From Shewanella ulleungensis (lineage in GTDB: Bacteria > Pseudomonadota > Gammaproteobacteria > Enterobacterales > Shewanellaceae): DNA of 64,000 nt. Shown one piece after another: positions 8,714 through 17,606 of the stretch. A model generated the notes under the pieces. It did not search any database. It was not told the DNA's origin and saw only the letters and a program-made list of their open reading frames with translations. Position numbers and translations under genes: made by a program. The DNA is taken from assembly GCF_014648315.1 (NCBI RefSeq), contig NZ_BMQW01000013.1, positions 262 to 64,261 of the forward strand, given 5' to 3'. Every line of letters begins with the position of its first letter. Position 1 is the stretch's first letter.

Positions 8714-9463
8714 TTAACCGATGATAAACTGTTGCGATCCTAAATTACGCGCCTTACCGTCATAGCGAGTCTCTGAAAATGTTATTTGGCCATTACGGTG
8801 TTTCAACATAATGCTAGTTGAGCGGGTGCCATATTCGTCATGCTTAATAAAAATTGATGAGAGTCTTCTTTCCCATTCAAGGCTAACACCTGTTTTAGGA
8901 AGTGCGTGATCTTCAGGTTGTGAGGTATCGAGCATTAATGCGCGCAACGCTTCAATATCTGGTTCAGCAGTTTGATTAATATAACGCTGTAGCGCTTGTT
9001 GTCCTTTGGCCATTTTGGGCCACACATCATCTAGGGCACCATTACTCACTGCATGAAATCCAGATGATAGCTTGCTGGTTTGTAAGGTTTTACTATTGAA
9101 GCAATAAAGCTCATCGTGTTGTTGGAAAACAAGATTGAAAGGATTGTAGTTCATGGCGTGTTCGCTAAGCCATTGATGAGTTATATCGTTGGTGCATAAG
9201 GCGTTAACCACTAGCTCCCCACGGCTACGAACACCATCTTGTTGGTCAAGCACTCTTATATTGGTTAAACCTGCAAATTGTCCTTGCTCATTTACCCCAA
9301 GCCATGTGCCCCCAGCTTGTTTATCTTGGCCTGCATAAATAGTCGGTGTCGTTGCCCAGCGATAGGCGGGCTCTGTTGCTCTATGATGAAATTCATCACG
9401 GTTGGCGCAAACTATCAGTGGGTAATCTGGGTGAGTATTAATGGCAACAAACAAAATGCACAT
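8714..9463 (-). CDS. NRDE (TANGO2-like) family protein
   Basis: A 249-aa protein of the NRDE family, named for the Asn-Arg-Asp-Glu motif seen here as ANRDEFHHRAT. The N-terminus MCILFVAINTHPDYP places Cys at position 2, a feature of the family that suggests an N-terminal nucleophile fold. GGTWLGVNEQGQFAGLTN is also typical. Eukaryotic TANGO2 has been linked to heme and lipid handling, but the bacterial role is not established. The neighbouring hemN gene is suggestive only; a 184-bp gap separates them. Confidence 0.8.
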   Translation of the reverse strand: MCILFVAINTHPDYPLIVCANRDEFHHRATEPAYRWATTPTIYAGQDKQAGGTWLGVNEQGQFAGLTNIRVLDQQDGVRSRGELVVNALCTNDITHQWLSEHAMNYNPFNLVFQQHDELYCFNSKTLQTSKLSSGFHAVSNGALDDVWPKMAKGQQALQRYINQTAEPDIEALRALMLDTSQPEDHALPKTGVSLEWERRLSSIFIKHDEYGTRSTSIMLKHRNGQITFSETRYDGKARNLGSQQFIIG

Positions 9464-9522
9464 GGGGTTTCTCGTTTAAGGACGATAACCCCATCATAAC
9501 CATAAATTAATCGATTTACTGG

Positions 9523-11166
9523 TTATTTATGTTGAGTATCATTGTCCGCGGTATGAGTGTGGCTATGCGAATGTTCGTGGCTGTGACTATGGCTGCTACC
9601 TTGGCTGCTACCTTGGCTATGACCAGTATCATGTTCATGGCCTTTAGCGTGGTTATGGACATGAGGCGCCGTTTTTATATTGATCATAAGGCGACTTAAA
9701 AACTGTCTCGGCCCCAATCTAAGTAAACTGGCTCCAAACAGTAAGATGATAGCGATTAAGCCAATAATATTCATTGTGTCAGGTAAATGTAGAGTGTTTG
9801 TTGAACCCAATGTCACTTGATCTGCCACCATTAAGCCCGCTAACAAAATACCGCCTAACATCAAACCTTGTTTCCAATTCATCAGTTTTAACTGACCAAT
9901 ACTGACTACTGGCGCTGCGAGTAGGGTAAATGCGACAGCTATTTCGCTCCAACCGCTGTAAGCAAGCGCCAAGGCTAATATAACTGTGCCTAGGTTACAA
10001 AAACGCATTGGTAAAAAGACTAAAAGTAAAATAAACACCTGCAACGCAGGGTTTTCTAATGGAACCGAAGGGTGGCCGATTAAATTGGCTAACACTAAAC
10101 TCAGTATAATCCACGGCGCGCTTCTATCGACTAAATGACCAAAACCAAAACGCCAAGCCGAATCAGGTAAAGCAGGATGTGGATCGGTAATCTTAACTTG
10201 AGTTATTGTCATCAATATACCAATCGCGAGTAATCCCAGTGTTTGGTATAAAGCAAACCACGGCCCCAGCAATAACAGGGTAACCAATAAGGCTTCTGGC
10301 CCCGCAAGGCGTTGTAGCCAACGTAATCCCAATGAAGCGTGTGACGGACGTAAACCCAGTGCGAAACGTGATGTCGCGATAACGTAACTTACTAATAAAA
10401 TAGGTGAAATGGTTAATAACCAACTCACAAATTGTTCAGAACCATGGTCTTGATGTGCATGCTCGTGACCACCGGTGTCCATCAACAATAATAACGCCAA
10501 CAAACCTAAGCCCAATAAACTGCCAATACCCGCTTGATACTGATATTTCCCTTGCTTGTCTTCGTGCTGGTGGCCATGAGGTTGATGTAGCACCACATGC
10601 AAGATAGAGCCTGTGACAAAAGCTTGCAGATAAACGGTATTTTCTAAACTCAATTGAGTTAGTAAATGCTCACCAGCAAAGTAGCCTACCGCGGTTAATA
10701 CCATCATTGCAGCTAATACAACACTCGCCCAGCGCGTCCCAACCTGAGGCTTTAATAACCACCAAATCGCAACACCAACGGGTAAGCGGTGCATAATCAC
10801 ACCTAGCGCAAGTAGGGTTGAGTTGCCTTCTTGCTGTGCAAGTACCATTGCGCCGCCATCGGTTATAGTGTGCAGCAATAGGCCGCCAATACCGAGTATG
10901 AGGGTAATGTTGTGGGTAATATTTGAATAACGATGGAAGAGTTTTTCGCTTGCCGTAGGGCCCCAAACACCTAGCAGCACAAAAAATAAGGTGATAAACC
11001 CACCGTGCTCGAGTAGTTCAGGCAAAATATGGATGAGCACTAGCCCGCCTAGCGAGACGAAGATAAAACCGTCTAGGCCTTTTTGTAGCCCACTTCCCGA
11101 TGAAAAGTAGCGATAAAAAAGCGGCCCAAATAATAATGCGATACAGCTAGCGATGAGATAGAGCAT
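9523..11166 (-). CDS. Large His-rich ZIP-like metal permease fused to a second permease-like half
   Basis: A 547-aa, very hydrophobic protein. The first ~210 residues resemble ZIP metal transporters, with metal-site helices IHILPELLEHGG, LLLHTITDGGAM and IMHRLPVGVAIWW. Two His-rich loops (HQPHGHQHE and GHEHAHQDHG) separate it from a second membrane half whose motifs (LPMRFCNLGTVILALAL, LLAAPVVSIGQLKL) recall DUF318/ArsP-type permeases. The tail is a long His/Ser repeat. I infer transport of a divalent metal, perhaps zinc or nickel. ATG at 11166 is preferred to an upstream TTG because it starts at a membrane helix; its ribosome site is weak. The fusion is discussed in the findings. Confidence 0.6.
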   Translation of the reverse strand: MLYLIASCIALLFGPLFYRYFSSGSGLQKGLDGFIFVSLGGLVLIHILPELLEHGGFITLFFVLLGVWGPTASEKLFHRYSNITHNITLILGIGGLLLHTITDGGAMVLAQQEGNSTLLALGVIMHRLPVGVAIWWLLKPQVGTRWASVVLAAMMVLTAVGYFAGEHLLTQLSLENTVYLQAFVTGSILHVVLHQPHGHQHEDKQGKYQYQAGIGSLLGLGLLALLLLMDTGGHEHAHQDHGSEQFVSWLLTISPILLVSYVIATSRFALGLRPSHASLGLRWLQRLAGPEALLVTLLLLGPWFALYQTLGLLAIGILMTITQVKITDPHPALPDSAWRFGFGHLVDRSAPWIILSLVLANLIGHPSVPLENPALQVFILLLVFLPMRFCNLGTVILALALAYSGWSEIAVAFTLLAAPVVSIGQLKLMNWKQGLMLGGILLAGLMVADQVTLGSTNTLHLPDTMNIIGLIAIILLFGASLLRLGPRQFLSRLMINIKTAPHVHNHAKGHEHDTGHSQGSSQGSSHSHSHEHSHSHTHTADNDTQHK

Positions 11167-11431
11167 GTTATCCAAGGATTCAATCGAAAAAAAACACCGC
11201 AGTATAACATTTTTCAATTCTGTTGTAGCGTGCGAATCATCTCAAGCTGAAAAATTTACCTAAAATAGGCAATGTGAGTAATATCCTATCTTTTGCAATA
11301 AGCTTTAGTCCGAGGTGTTTGCAGTGTAATTGACCACAGAATACATGAATAACTGAGCCATTTCATCGATTGTTGTGGTGGTTTCGGTATACAATATAAC
11401 CATTGTTTTACAAATTAAAAGATTGTTGTCT

Positions 11432-12028
11432 ATGGATATTTTTTCTGCTGCTGTGATGTTATTTCTGATTATGGACCCGCTCGGTAATTTACCTATTTTC
11501 GCTTCCATATTGCGCCACATCGATCCCAAAAAGCGCCGCAGAGTCTTAATCCGTGAATTGTTATTTGCCTTAATTATCATGCTGTCATTTTTGTACGTTG
11601 GCGAAGCTATTTTGAATTTTCTTAATTTGCGTTCAGAATCTGTCAGTATTGCCGGTGGGATTATTCTATTTTTAATTGCGATTAAAATGATTTTTCCATC
11701 ACCTGGAGGTGTTGCAGGCTTAGCAGCAGGTGAAGAGCCTTTTATTGTTCCGATGGCTATACCTTTAATGGCTGGCCCGTCTATTTTGGCGGCATTAATA
11801 TTATTAGCACACACCGACAGTAGCCGCATGATTGATTGGACTATTGCACTGGTGTCAGCTTGGGCACTAAGTGCATTTATATTAATGTTTTATAAATTGT
11901 TTACTCGCATATTAGGTGAAAAAGGCCTCACCGCCGTTGAACGTCTAATGGGTATGGTTTTGGTGATGATTTCAGTGCAAATGCTCCTAGATGGTATTTC
12001 AAATTATATAAGCCACACCGCAAGTTAA
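11432..12028 (+). CDS. yhgN: MarC/YhgN family inner-membrane protein
   Basis: A 198-aa multispan membrane protein (about six helices) of the MarC family, closest to YhgN. Family motifs include MDPLGNLPIF near the N-terminus and the LMAGPSILAALI helix. The length matches YhgN when translation starts at ATG 11432; a longer frame from 11375 adds a non-family leader and is rejected. Its function is unknown: early links of MarC to antibiotic resistance were not upheld. Single gene, ended by the hairpin at 12054-12082. Confidence 0.85.
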   Translation: MDIFSAAVMLFLIMDPLGNLPIFASILRHIDPKKRRRVLIRELLFALIIMLSFLYVGEAILNFLNLRSESVSIAGGIILFLIAIKMIFPSPGGVAGLAAGEEPFIVPMAIPLMAGPSILAALILLAHTDSSRMIDWTIALVSAWALSAFILMFYKLFTRILGEKGLTAVERLMGMVLVMISVQMLLDGISNYISHTAS

Positions 12029-12053
12029 TCCCAATTGAGAGCATTTACTTTTA

Positions 12054-12082
12054 AAGCCGACTTAAATGAGTCGGTTTTTTTA
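12054..12082 (+). terminator. Terminator after yhgN
   Basis: Stem aagccgact/agtcggttt-type, core ccgact (12057-12062) with agtcgg (12069-12074), followed by a run of seven T. Confidence 0.85.
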
Positions 12083-12219
12083 CTTTGTTAAGCCCTCGCA
12101 ATGATTTATTTACTACTTTTTAATCGAACGGTCACATTTACATTAAAGAATGTCTAACTTTAATTGTAACCCTATAGTTGCAGCTGTTAATGTCATGTAA
12201 TTATTGTTTGGGGTGATTT

Positions 12220-12525
12220 ATGAAGTCTATTTTCTTCTTGTTGGGACTTGCCATGCTGAGTGTGCAAGGGTGCCAACATCAATCAACAGCAGAACCTGTA
12301 CCCGTTGTGGCTGCCACCAAGCCATTGATTAAAGACTGTGGTCCCAGTGGGATGCCACCAATACGTGATCGCAGTAAATTAATTGAGAACCTGCGTGAGA
12401 AAGGCTTAATAACTGATGATATGGATCAAGCACAAATAGATAAAACAGTTGCCGCTTATATTACCAAGCGTCAAAAAGCATTTGAAAAATGCCACAAACC
12501 TACACCCAATACAGGTAAGTCGTAA
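12220..12525 (+). CDS. Small lipoprotein resembling the pro-region of the adjacent M6 protease
   Basis: A 101-aa protein with a lipoprotein signal (lipobox VQGC, Cys18). After a linker, residues about 54-88 read as a short helical unit (LIENLREKGL...VAAYITKRQKAF). This unit aligns without gaps to the N-terminal region of the next protein (VLYWLIKRGEL...IDAFVSRGRDAKF), with shared L, G, D, A, A and many conservative matches. The stop codon overlaps the protease start by one base, so the two are translationally coupled. I infer a membrane-anchored pro-domain-like partner, possibly an inhibitor or chaperone of the protease. The family is not one I recognise. Confidence 0.75.
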   Translation: MKSIFFLLGLAMLSVQGCQHQSTAEPVPVVAATKPLIKDCGPSGMPPIRDRSKLIENLREKGLITDDMDQAQIDKTVAAYITKRQKAFEKCHKPTPNTGKS

Positions 12526-15377
12526 TGAGTAAGTTAACTAAATATCAAAGTTTTGCTATTTCCACTTTATTGTTGGCATGTTGCAGTGCATCAGCACTAG
12601 CGGCCCCACAAACAGGCACGCCAGCAGATGGCGCACTCATTAACGAACAGCAAGTGCTGTATTGGTTAATCAAGCGTGGTGAGCTGGCTGCTGATGCGAC
12701 TGAGCAAGAAAAACAAGCCGCCATTGATGCTTTTGTTAGCCGTGGTCGTGACGCTAAATTTAAACCCGCGGCGATTGAAGTCAAAGCGGAACAAATGCGT
12801 CTTCAACAAGCCGCGCAAAAAAGCACAAAAAGTGCCCAGTATGTAGCCGTTAATAATAAAGTGTTGGCTGACCAAGACATTACTAAAACAGTAAAAGTGC
12901 TAGCTGTGCTGGTGGACTTTCCTGATTTACCACACGATGCGAATCAACTTGCTGTTGGCGATACCGATATGTATTACAGCAGCTATCCGGCATCGCATTA
13001 TCAACAATTATTGTTTTCAGAAACCGGTTTTGCAGGCCCCAATAGTCAAACGCTGCAATCGGCGTATCAATACTTTCAGGCCGCATCAGGTAATAGTTTC
13101 TTTTTTACTGGCCAGGTTCAAGACTGGGTTACCGCAAATAACAATGCCGCATACTACGGCGGTAATAATGAGGATGAAGACGACAAAGCGGTACCTGAGT
13201 TAGTGAAAGAATCCGTTGTGAAAGCGATTGAGGGGATGAGCGATACTGAACTCAATAGTTATGATATTGAAGACCCATATGATTTAGATGGTGACGGTAA
13301 CTACGATGAAGCCGATGGTATTATCGATCACGTAATGCTATTTCACTCAAGTATAGGTGAAGAAGCCGGTGGTGGTATTTTAGGTGACGATGCGATTTGG
13401 TCGCACAGGTATTATGTCGATTCGGCTACAAATGGTTACAGCATTCCAGGGCGAGGCTTAAAAGTGTTTGGTTATACCGTGCAGCCAATCGACTCAGCTG
13501 CTGGGGTGTGTACTCATGAGTTCGGTCATGATTTAGGTCTACCCGACGAATATGACACAACAAACAGTGGTGATGGTTCACCTGTTGGCGAATGGTCGTT
13601 GATGTCTGGTGGCAGTTGGACTGGCAGTATTGCAGGTTCACAACCTAGTGGCTTTAGCCCATATGCGAAGTCTTATTTACAGCAAAAATATAAAGGTAAA
13701 TGGGTTAACGAGCAAAATGTTTCGCTAGCAAATTTAACTAGCAGCGGTACATCTGTACAGCTTAATCATGCAACTAATACCGATGCGGTAAACCAATTAT
13801 CGATAGCGCTTCCAGCACAAGGTGTACCGTTTAAAGCCCCTTTTACAGGGGAGTATCAGTATTATTCAGGTCAAGGAAATATGCTCAATAATGCCATGTC
13901 TTTTGATGTGACATTACCGTTAGAGACACCGCTTGCATTAACCTTTAAGGCACATTGGGACATTGAAGAAGACTATGACTATGTACAGGTGCTAGTCGAC
14001 AGTGTCGCAATTGAAGGTAACTATACCAGCAACAATAATACGGTTTATCCCACAGTAAAGAACTTCATTAGTGGCCAGTCTAGCGACATTGCGACGTCAT
14101 CAGGGGCTGATAATTGGGTTGATTTAAGTTTTGACCTCAGTGTTTATGCAGGGCGTAATGTACAAATCAGTGTTGTGTACAAAACGGATGAAGCCGTAGG
14201 TGAGTACGGTATGGCAATTGATGATATTCAGCTTACTAATCAAGGTAATGCTTTTTATGTTGATGGCGCTGAAGCCAGCGATGTCGCTATTTTAGCAGGG
14301 TTTAGTCGAATAGATGATAGCCTGCCGGGTCAAGCTAGGCGCTACATTGTACAATTACGAAGCCACCAAGGTATTGATGCGGGGTTAGCTTACAGTAAAT
14401 ATGTACCAGGCGTATTGTTATGGTTAGAAAACTTTAACCAGTACGATAACAATGTATCAGAACATCCTGGAGAAGGATTGATTGGTGTAATTGATGCCGA
14501 CCAAAACCTTATTGGCACCAGAGGTACTGAGGTTCAGGTTCGTGATGCAGCTTTTAGTTTATATGCTCAAAGTGCTTATTCTGGCGACACCCATTTAGAT
14601 GCCGAATCATTATTTGATGATAGCCGTGATTACAGCGCTCCGCTTAAACCACAGGCAGGGATGATAATTCCAGAGTTAGGGTTAACCATGCTGGTTACCG
14701 AGCAAGCAAACGACAGTAGTAGTGCAACGGTTGAGTTTGCATTAGCTGATGGCAGTATTTTGCCTGAGGTAGACTTAACGGCTGATATTACGGCTGAGGT
14801 CACTGGTGCCAAAGTGAATTTTAGTGCTGCAGTGAGTGGCGGCAGTGGTTATACCTATGCATGGTCATTTGGCGTAAGTAACGCCACCAGTACCGCAAGT
14901 TCCCCAAGTTATACATATCCGGCCTCAGGTGATTACATTGTTAATGTGCTCGTTACCGACAGTGCTGGTAACACGGTTAATGCAACTAAAACGGTAAGGG
15001 TTGTTATTGCGCCAGTGGCTGCATTTACCTTAACTCAAACTGATGCAAGCGTAAGTATGACAAATAATTCAACTCAGGGGTTTGGTGGGCTCACTTACCT
15101 ATGGAATTTTGGTGATGGTAGTGCCTCAAGTACAGCACAAAGCCCGAGTTACACTTATACCCAGAGCGGCACTTACGCTGTGATATTAGTGGCGACTGAC
15201 TCATTAGGTAATGAATCAAGCGTGAGTCAAAATGTTACCGTGACAGTTGCAGTTACTACAACACCGACAGCCCCTACCACCACATCTACAGACAGTAGCA
15301 GTGGTGGCGGTAGTTTAGGGTGGTTAAGCATGATGTTACTCGTTTTAGTCGGGACTTTACGCAAACGAGTTAATTAA
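12525..15377 (+). CDS. Secreted M6 (immune inhibitor A-type) metalloprotease with PKD repeats and GlyGly-CTERM
   Basis: A 950-aa exoprotease. It has a signal peptide (residues 1-27, ending SALAAPQ), a pro-region, and an M6 catalytic domain with the zinc motif HEFGHDLGLPDE near residue 331, followed by a Met-turn-like SLMSGG. A jelly-roll-like region comes next, then two PKD-type domains (about 745-825 and 827-908; the second has LWNFGDGS). The C-terminus has a Gly/Ser-rich GGGSLGW, a hydrophobic helix and a basic RKR end. That is the GlyGly-CTERM sorting signal, processed by rhombosortase in type II secretion organisms. It is likely released or surface-held to digest extracellular protein. 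It is coupled to the lipoprotein gene upstream. Confidence 0.9.
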   Translation: MSKLTKYQSFAISTLLLACCSASALAAPQTGTPADGALINEQQVLYWLIKRGELAADATEQEKQAAIDAFVSRGRDAKFKPAAIEVKAEQMRLQQAAQKSTKSAQYVAVNNKVLADQDITKTVKVLAVLVDFPDLPHDANQLAVGDTDMYYSSYPASHYQQLLFSETGFAGPNSQTLQSAYQYFQAASGNSFFFTGQVQDWVTANNNAAYYGGNNEDEDDKAVPELVKESVVKAIEGMSDTELNSYDIEDPYDLDGDGNYDEADGIIDHVMLFHSSIGEEAGGGILGDDAIWSHRYYVDSATNGYSIPGRGLKVFGYTVQPIDSAAGVCTHEFGHDLGLPDEYDTTNSGDGSPVGEWSLMSGGSWTGSIAGSQPSGFSPYAKSYLQQKYKGKWVNEQNVSLANLTSSGTSVQLNHATNTDAVNQLSIALPAQGVPFKAPFTGEYQYYSGQGNMLNNAMSFDVTLPLETPLALTFKAHWDIEEDYDYVQVLVDSVAIEGNYTSNNNTVYPTVKNFISGQSSDIATSSGADNWVDLSFDLSVYAGRNVQISVVYKTDEAVGEYGMAIDDIQLTNQGNAFYVDGAEASDVAILAGFSRIDDSLPGQARRYIVQLRSHQGIDAGLAYSKYVPGVLLWLENFNQYDNNVSEHPGEGLIGVIDADQNLIGTRGTEVQVRDAAFSLYAQSAYSGDTHLDAESLFDDSRDYSAPLKPQAGMIIPELGLTMLVTEQANDSSSATVEFALADGSILPEVDLTADITAEVTGAKVNFSAAVSGGSGYTYAWSFGVSNATSTASSPSYTYPASGDYIVNVLVTDSAGNTVNATKTVRVVIAPVAAFTLTQTDASVSMTNNSTQGFGGLTYLWNFGDGSASSTAQSPSYTYTQSGTYAVILVATDSLGNESSVSQNVTVTVAVTTTPTAPTTTSTDSSSGGGSLGWLSMMLLVLVGTLRKRVN

Positions 15378-15396
15378 ACATTCTTTGACTGTATAC

Positions 15397-15429
15397 AAAA
15401 TGCCCATCACATTGTGAGTGGGCATTTTT
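15397..15429. terminator. Bidirectional terminator between the M6 protease and ubiC
   Basis: Long stem aaaatgccca/tgggcatttt (15397-15406 with 15419-15428) with an inner tcac/gtga extension. It has A and T runs on its two sides and serves convergent genes. Confidence 0.85.
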
Positions 15430-15451
15430 GTGGGTGTTATATCAGTATCAG

Positions 15452-16018
15452 CTAGACATTATTGATGTGCTCAACAGCGGCAGGTAAAAAAATCTCGCTA
15501 ACGATTAACTGCGAGTCATGCAAGTTAAAATAACGTCTTCTTCCCCATAAACTGGCGTCAACTTGCTGATTTAAGCTGGTGGCTAATGCGGCAAGGCGGC
15601 CGCAGGTTTCAAACTGTGCAACTTCAATATTGCCCGGTGTTATATCTGGGCTAGTAAATAACAGCTCACCTAATGGTCGAGTGCCAAGGTGAGTAAATTG
15701 GTTGCGGGTCGAGTCCAAAATATTTTGCGGGATCAACGTGCGGGCAAATACCCATGGAGTGCCGTCTAGGCATAATAACACTTCACGGATCCATACTGGC
15801 TCGCGATGACTTGGAAACTCATCTTGTAGAGGGGTGAGTAAGTGCTCGCCTAATATTTTGACTTCAAAATGAGTACAATGCGTTTTGAGGCGTTGAGTTA
15901 AACTGCCTGTGGCTAATAACCAGTCTTTAAGCTGGTTATCCGGTAATGATTGGATTTTTTGTGGCGAAAACCAATGAATTGATTCACCATATGGAAAGCT
16001 AACACTGGTCACGTTCAT
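15452..16018 (-). CDS. ubiC: Chorismate pyruvate-lyase
   Basis: Cytoplasmic enzyme that converts chorismate to 4-hydroxybenzoate and pyruvate, the first committed step of ubiquinone synthesis. Its 188 aa are close to family length. Visible conserved elements are WIREVLL with Arg78, FARTLIP, LGELLF and the C-terminal WGRRRYF followed by SEIFLP with Glu175; the Arg and Glu correspond to product-binding residues known in the E. coli enzyme. No ubiA follows, so ubiC stands alone here. Confidence 0.93.
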   Translation of the reverse strand: MNVTSVSFPYGESIHWFSPQKIQSLPDNQLKDWLLATGSLTQRLKTHCTHFEVKILGEHLLTPLQDEFPSHREPVWIREVLLCLDGTPWVFARTLIPQNILDSTRNQFTHLGTRPLGELLFTSPDITPGNIEVAQFETCGRLAALATSLNQQVDASLWGRRRYFNLHDSQLIVSEIFLPAAVEHINNV

Positions 16019-16144
16019 CTAAAACTCGTTACAATATACCTCAACAGCAATAGTCTATCATGTCGTGAATAACCAAACACGCCTCAAGGTGTGAGCAACA
16101 TGGCCGATTTAATTAACGTTACATCTTTAGGAGTGTCTCTTATT

Positions 16145-16543
16145 ATGAAAAAATGGCTTTCAACGTTAGTTATATTATGTTGCGCAGCATTTCATGTACA
16201 CGCAGCAGATGAAGGCGTCGAGGATTATGCATATTATGGTTTTGAGCCTGATATCGTCACTAATTACATATCTAACCGTAAAAAATTAGGCTTTGTTAAA
16301 ATTAGTGTAGAGCTGATGGTAAAAGATCCTAATGATTTGGTTAGTTTAGAGCATCACGATCCACTTTTACGTTCTGCTATAGTCGAAATTTTAGGAAATC
16401 AGGCCGAAGATAAAGTGAAATCATTGTCGGGCCGTGAAGAAATCCGCCGTGAGTGCTACGAGACGGTAAATCGTTTAATGGAACAAGAAGTCGGAAAAGC
16501 GATAGTGGTGAACCTGTTATTTACTAAGTATTTATACGATTAA
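16145..16543 (+). CDS. Orphan FliL-like periplasmic protein
   Basis: A 132-aa protein with a signal peptide (MKKWLSTLVILCCAAFHVHA) and a FliL-type C-terminal domain: FEPDIVTNYI, then LRSAIVEIL, REEIRRECYETVNRLM and a final VVNLLFTKYLYD, which parallels the FliL ending. FliL normally modulates the flagellar stator, but no flagellar gene is nearby, so the role is unclear. The start at 16145 has taggag upstream; the longer frame to 16091 has no support. The stop overlaps the rlmF start by one base, implying coupled translation. Confidence 0.75.
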   Translation: MKKWLSTLVILCCAAFHVHAADEGVEDYAYYGFEPDIVTNYISNRKKLGFVKISVELMVKDPNDLVSLEHHDPLLRSAIVEILGNQAEDKVKSLSGREEIRRECYETVNRLMEQEVGKAIVVNLLFTKYLYD

Positions 16544-17598
16544 TGATGCGTTCAAATCCTGCGGGGCGAGCCGAGCTAAACGCGAAACGCTCGCCAACAC
16601 TTCAAAAGAAAGTATCGAATAACGCTAGCATATCGAAAAAACTGCATCCGCGAAATGCCCATCAACATGGTTATGATTTTGCTGCGTTAGTCACGGCAAT
16701 GCCATCATTAAGCGGCTTTGTACGTGCTAATCCCTATGGTAATCCGTCAATCGATTTTGCTGATCCTGACGCGGTAAAATGCTTAAATTCGGCCTTACTA
16801 CTCAGTGACTACAAGATTGAAAACTGGGATATTCCTAAGGGATATTTGTGCCCGCCAGTTCCTGGTCGTGTTGATTATTTACACTACATTGCCGACTTGT
16901 TAGCGCCAAAAGGACAACTTATTCATGGGCCGAACATTCGCGCTCTAGATATTGGTACTGGTGCTAATGGTATATACCCGTTGCTAGGTATTCAGACTTA
17001 CGGATGGCAGTTTGTCGCATCTGATATTGATCCTGTATCGATTGACAATGTAGCGAAAATTGCGAAACAAAACCCCAGTATTGATGCTAACTTGCAGTTA
17101 AGGCTGCAATCTACACCGCAACATATTTTCAAAGGCATTATTGCAGGTAATGAACGTTTTGATGTCACCATGTGTAATCCACCATTTCATCGTTCTTTAG
17201 CTGAAGCATCAGCAGGCTCGTTACGTAAAGTGACGAACTTGGCTAAAAGCCAACAGCAAAAACACGGTAAAAAATCACACAATTTGGCCGCAGCACAAGC
17301 AAGCCCTAAGTTGAATTTTGGCGGTCAAAAAGCGGAATTATGGTGTGATGGTGGCGAAGCGCAATTTTTGGCTGACATGATCACCCAAAGCAAAGAATAC
17401 GCCAGTCAAGTACTGTGGTTTACTTCATTAGTGTCCAAATCTGATAACCTTAAGCCGTGTTACCAATTACTAAAACACTTACATGCGGCAGAGGTAACCA
17501 CAATTGAAATGACTCAAGGTAACAAAATTACTCGAATTTTGGTATGGAGTTTTATCCCCGCAAAACTTCGCCAGCATTGGGCTAAGTTACGGGGCTAA
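16543..17598 (+). CDS. rlmF: 23S rRNA (adenine-1618-N6)-methyltransferase
   Basis: Class I SAM-dependent methyltransferase that methylates A1618 of 23S rRNA. SAM-binding motif I is LDIGTGANGIYPLLG near residues 134-148 and the N6-adenine catalytic motif is NPPFH near 211-215. The N-terminal LHPRNAHQHGYDF and the tail RILVW are typical of RlmF. The 351-aa length is slightly above the E. coli enzyme because of a basic N-terminal extension. ATG at 16543 overlaps the upstream stop, and a second ATG follows directly. It converges with fdhD with only eight bases between. Confidence 0.92.
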   Translation: MMRSNPAGRAELNAKRSPTLQKKVSNNASISKKLHPRNAHQHGYDFAALVTAMPSLSGFVRANPYGNPSIDFADPDAVKCLNSALLLSDYKIENWDIPKGYLCPPVPGRVDYLHYIADLLAPKGQLIHGPNIRALDIGTGANGIYPLLGIQTYGWQFVASDIDPVSIDNVAKIAKQNPSIDANLQLRLQSTPQHIFKGIIAGNERFDVTMCNPPFHRSLAEASAGSLRKVTNLAKSQQQKHGKKSHNLAAAQASPKLNFGGQKAELWCDGGEAQFLADMITQSKEYASQVLWFTSLVSKSDNLKPCYQLLKHLHAAEVTTIEMTQGNKITRILVWSFIPAKLRQHWAKLRG

Positions 17599-17606
17599 TT
17601 ACAAGA

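Noticed and set aside
11305..11829. 174-aa open frame antisense to yhgN
   Set aside because: It lies wholly antisense to a recognised MarC-family gene, has low-complexity Ile/Asn/Lys content and no family resemblance.
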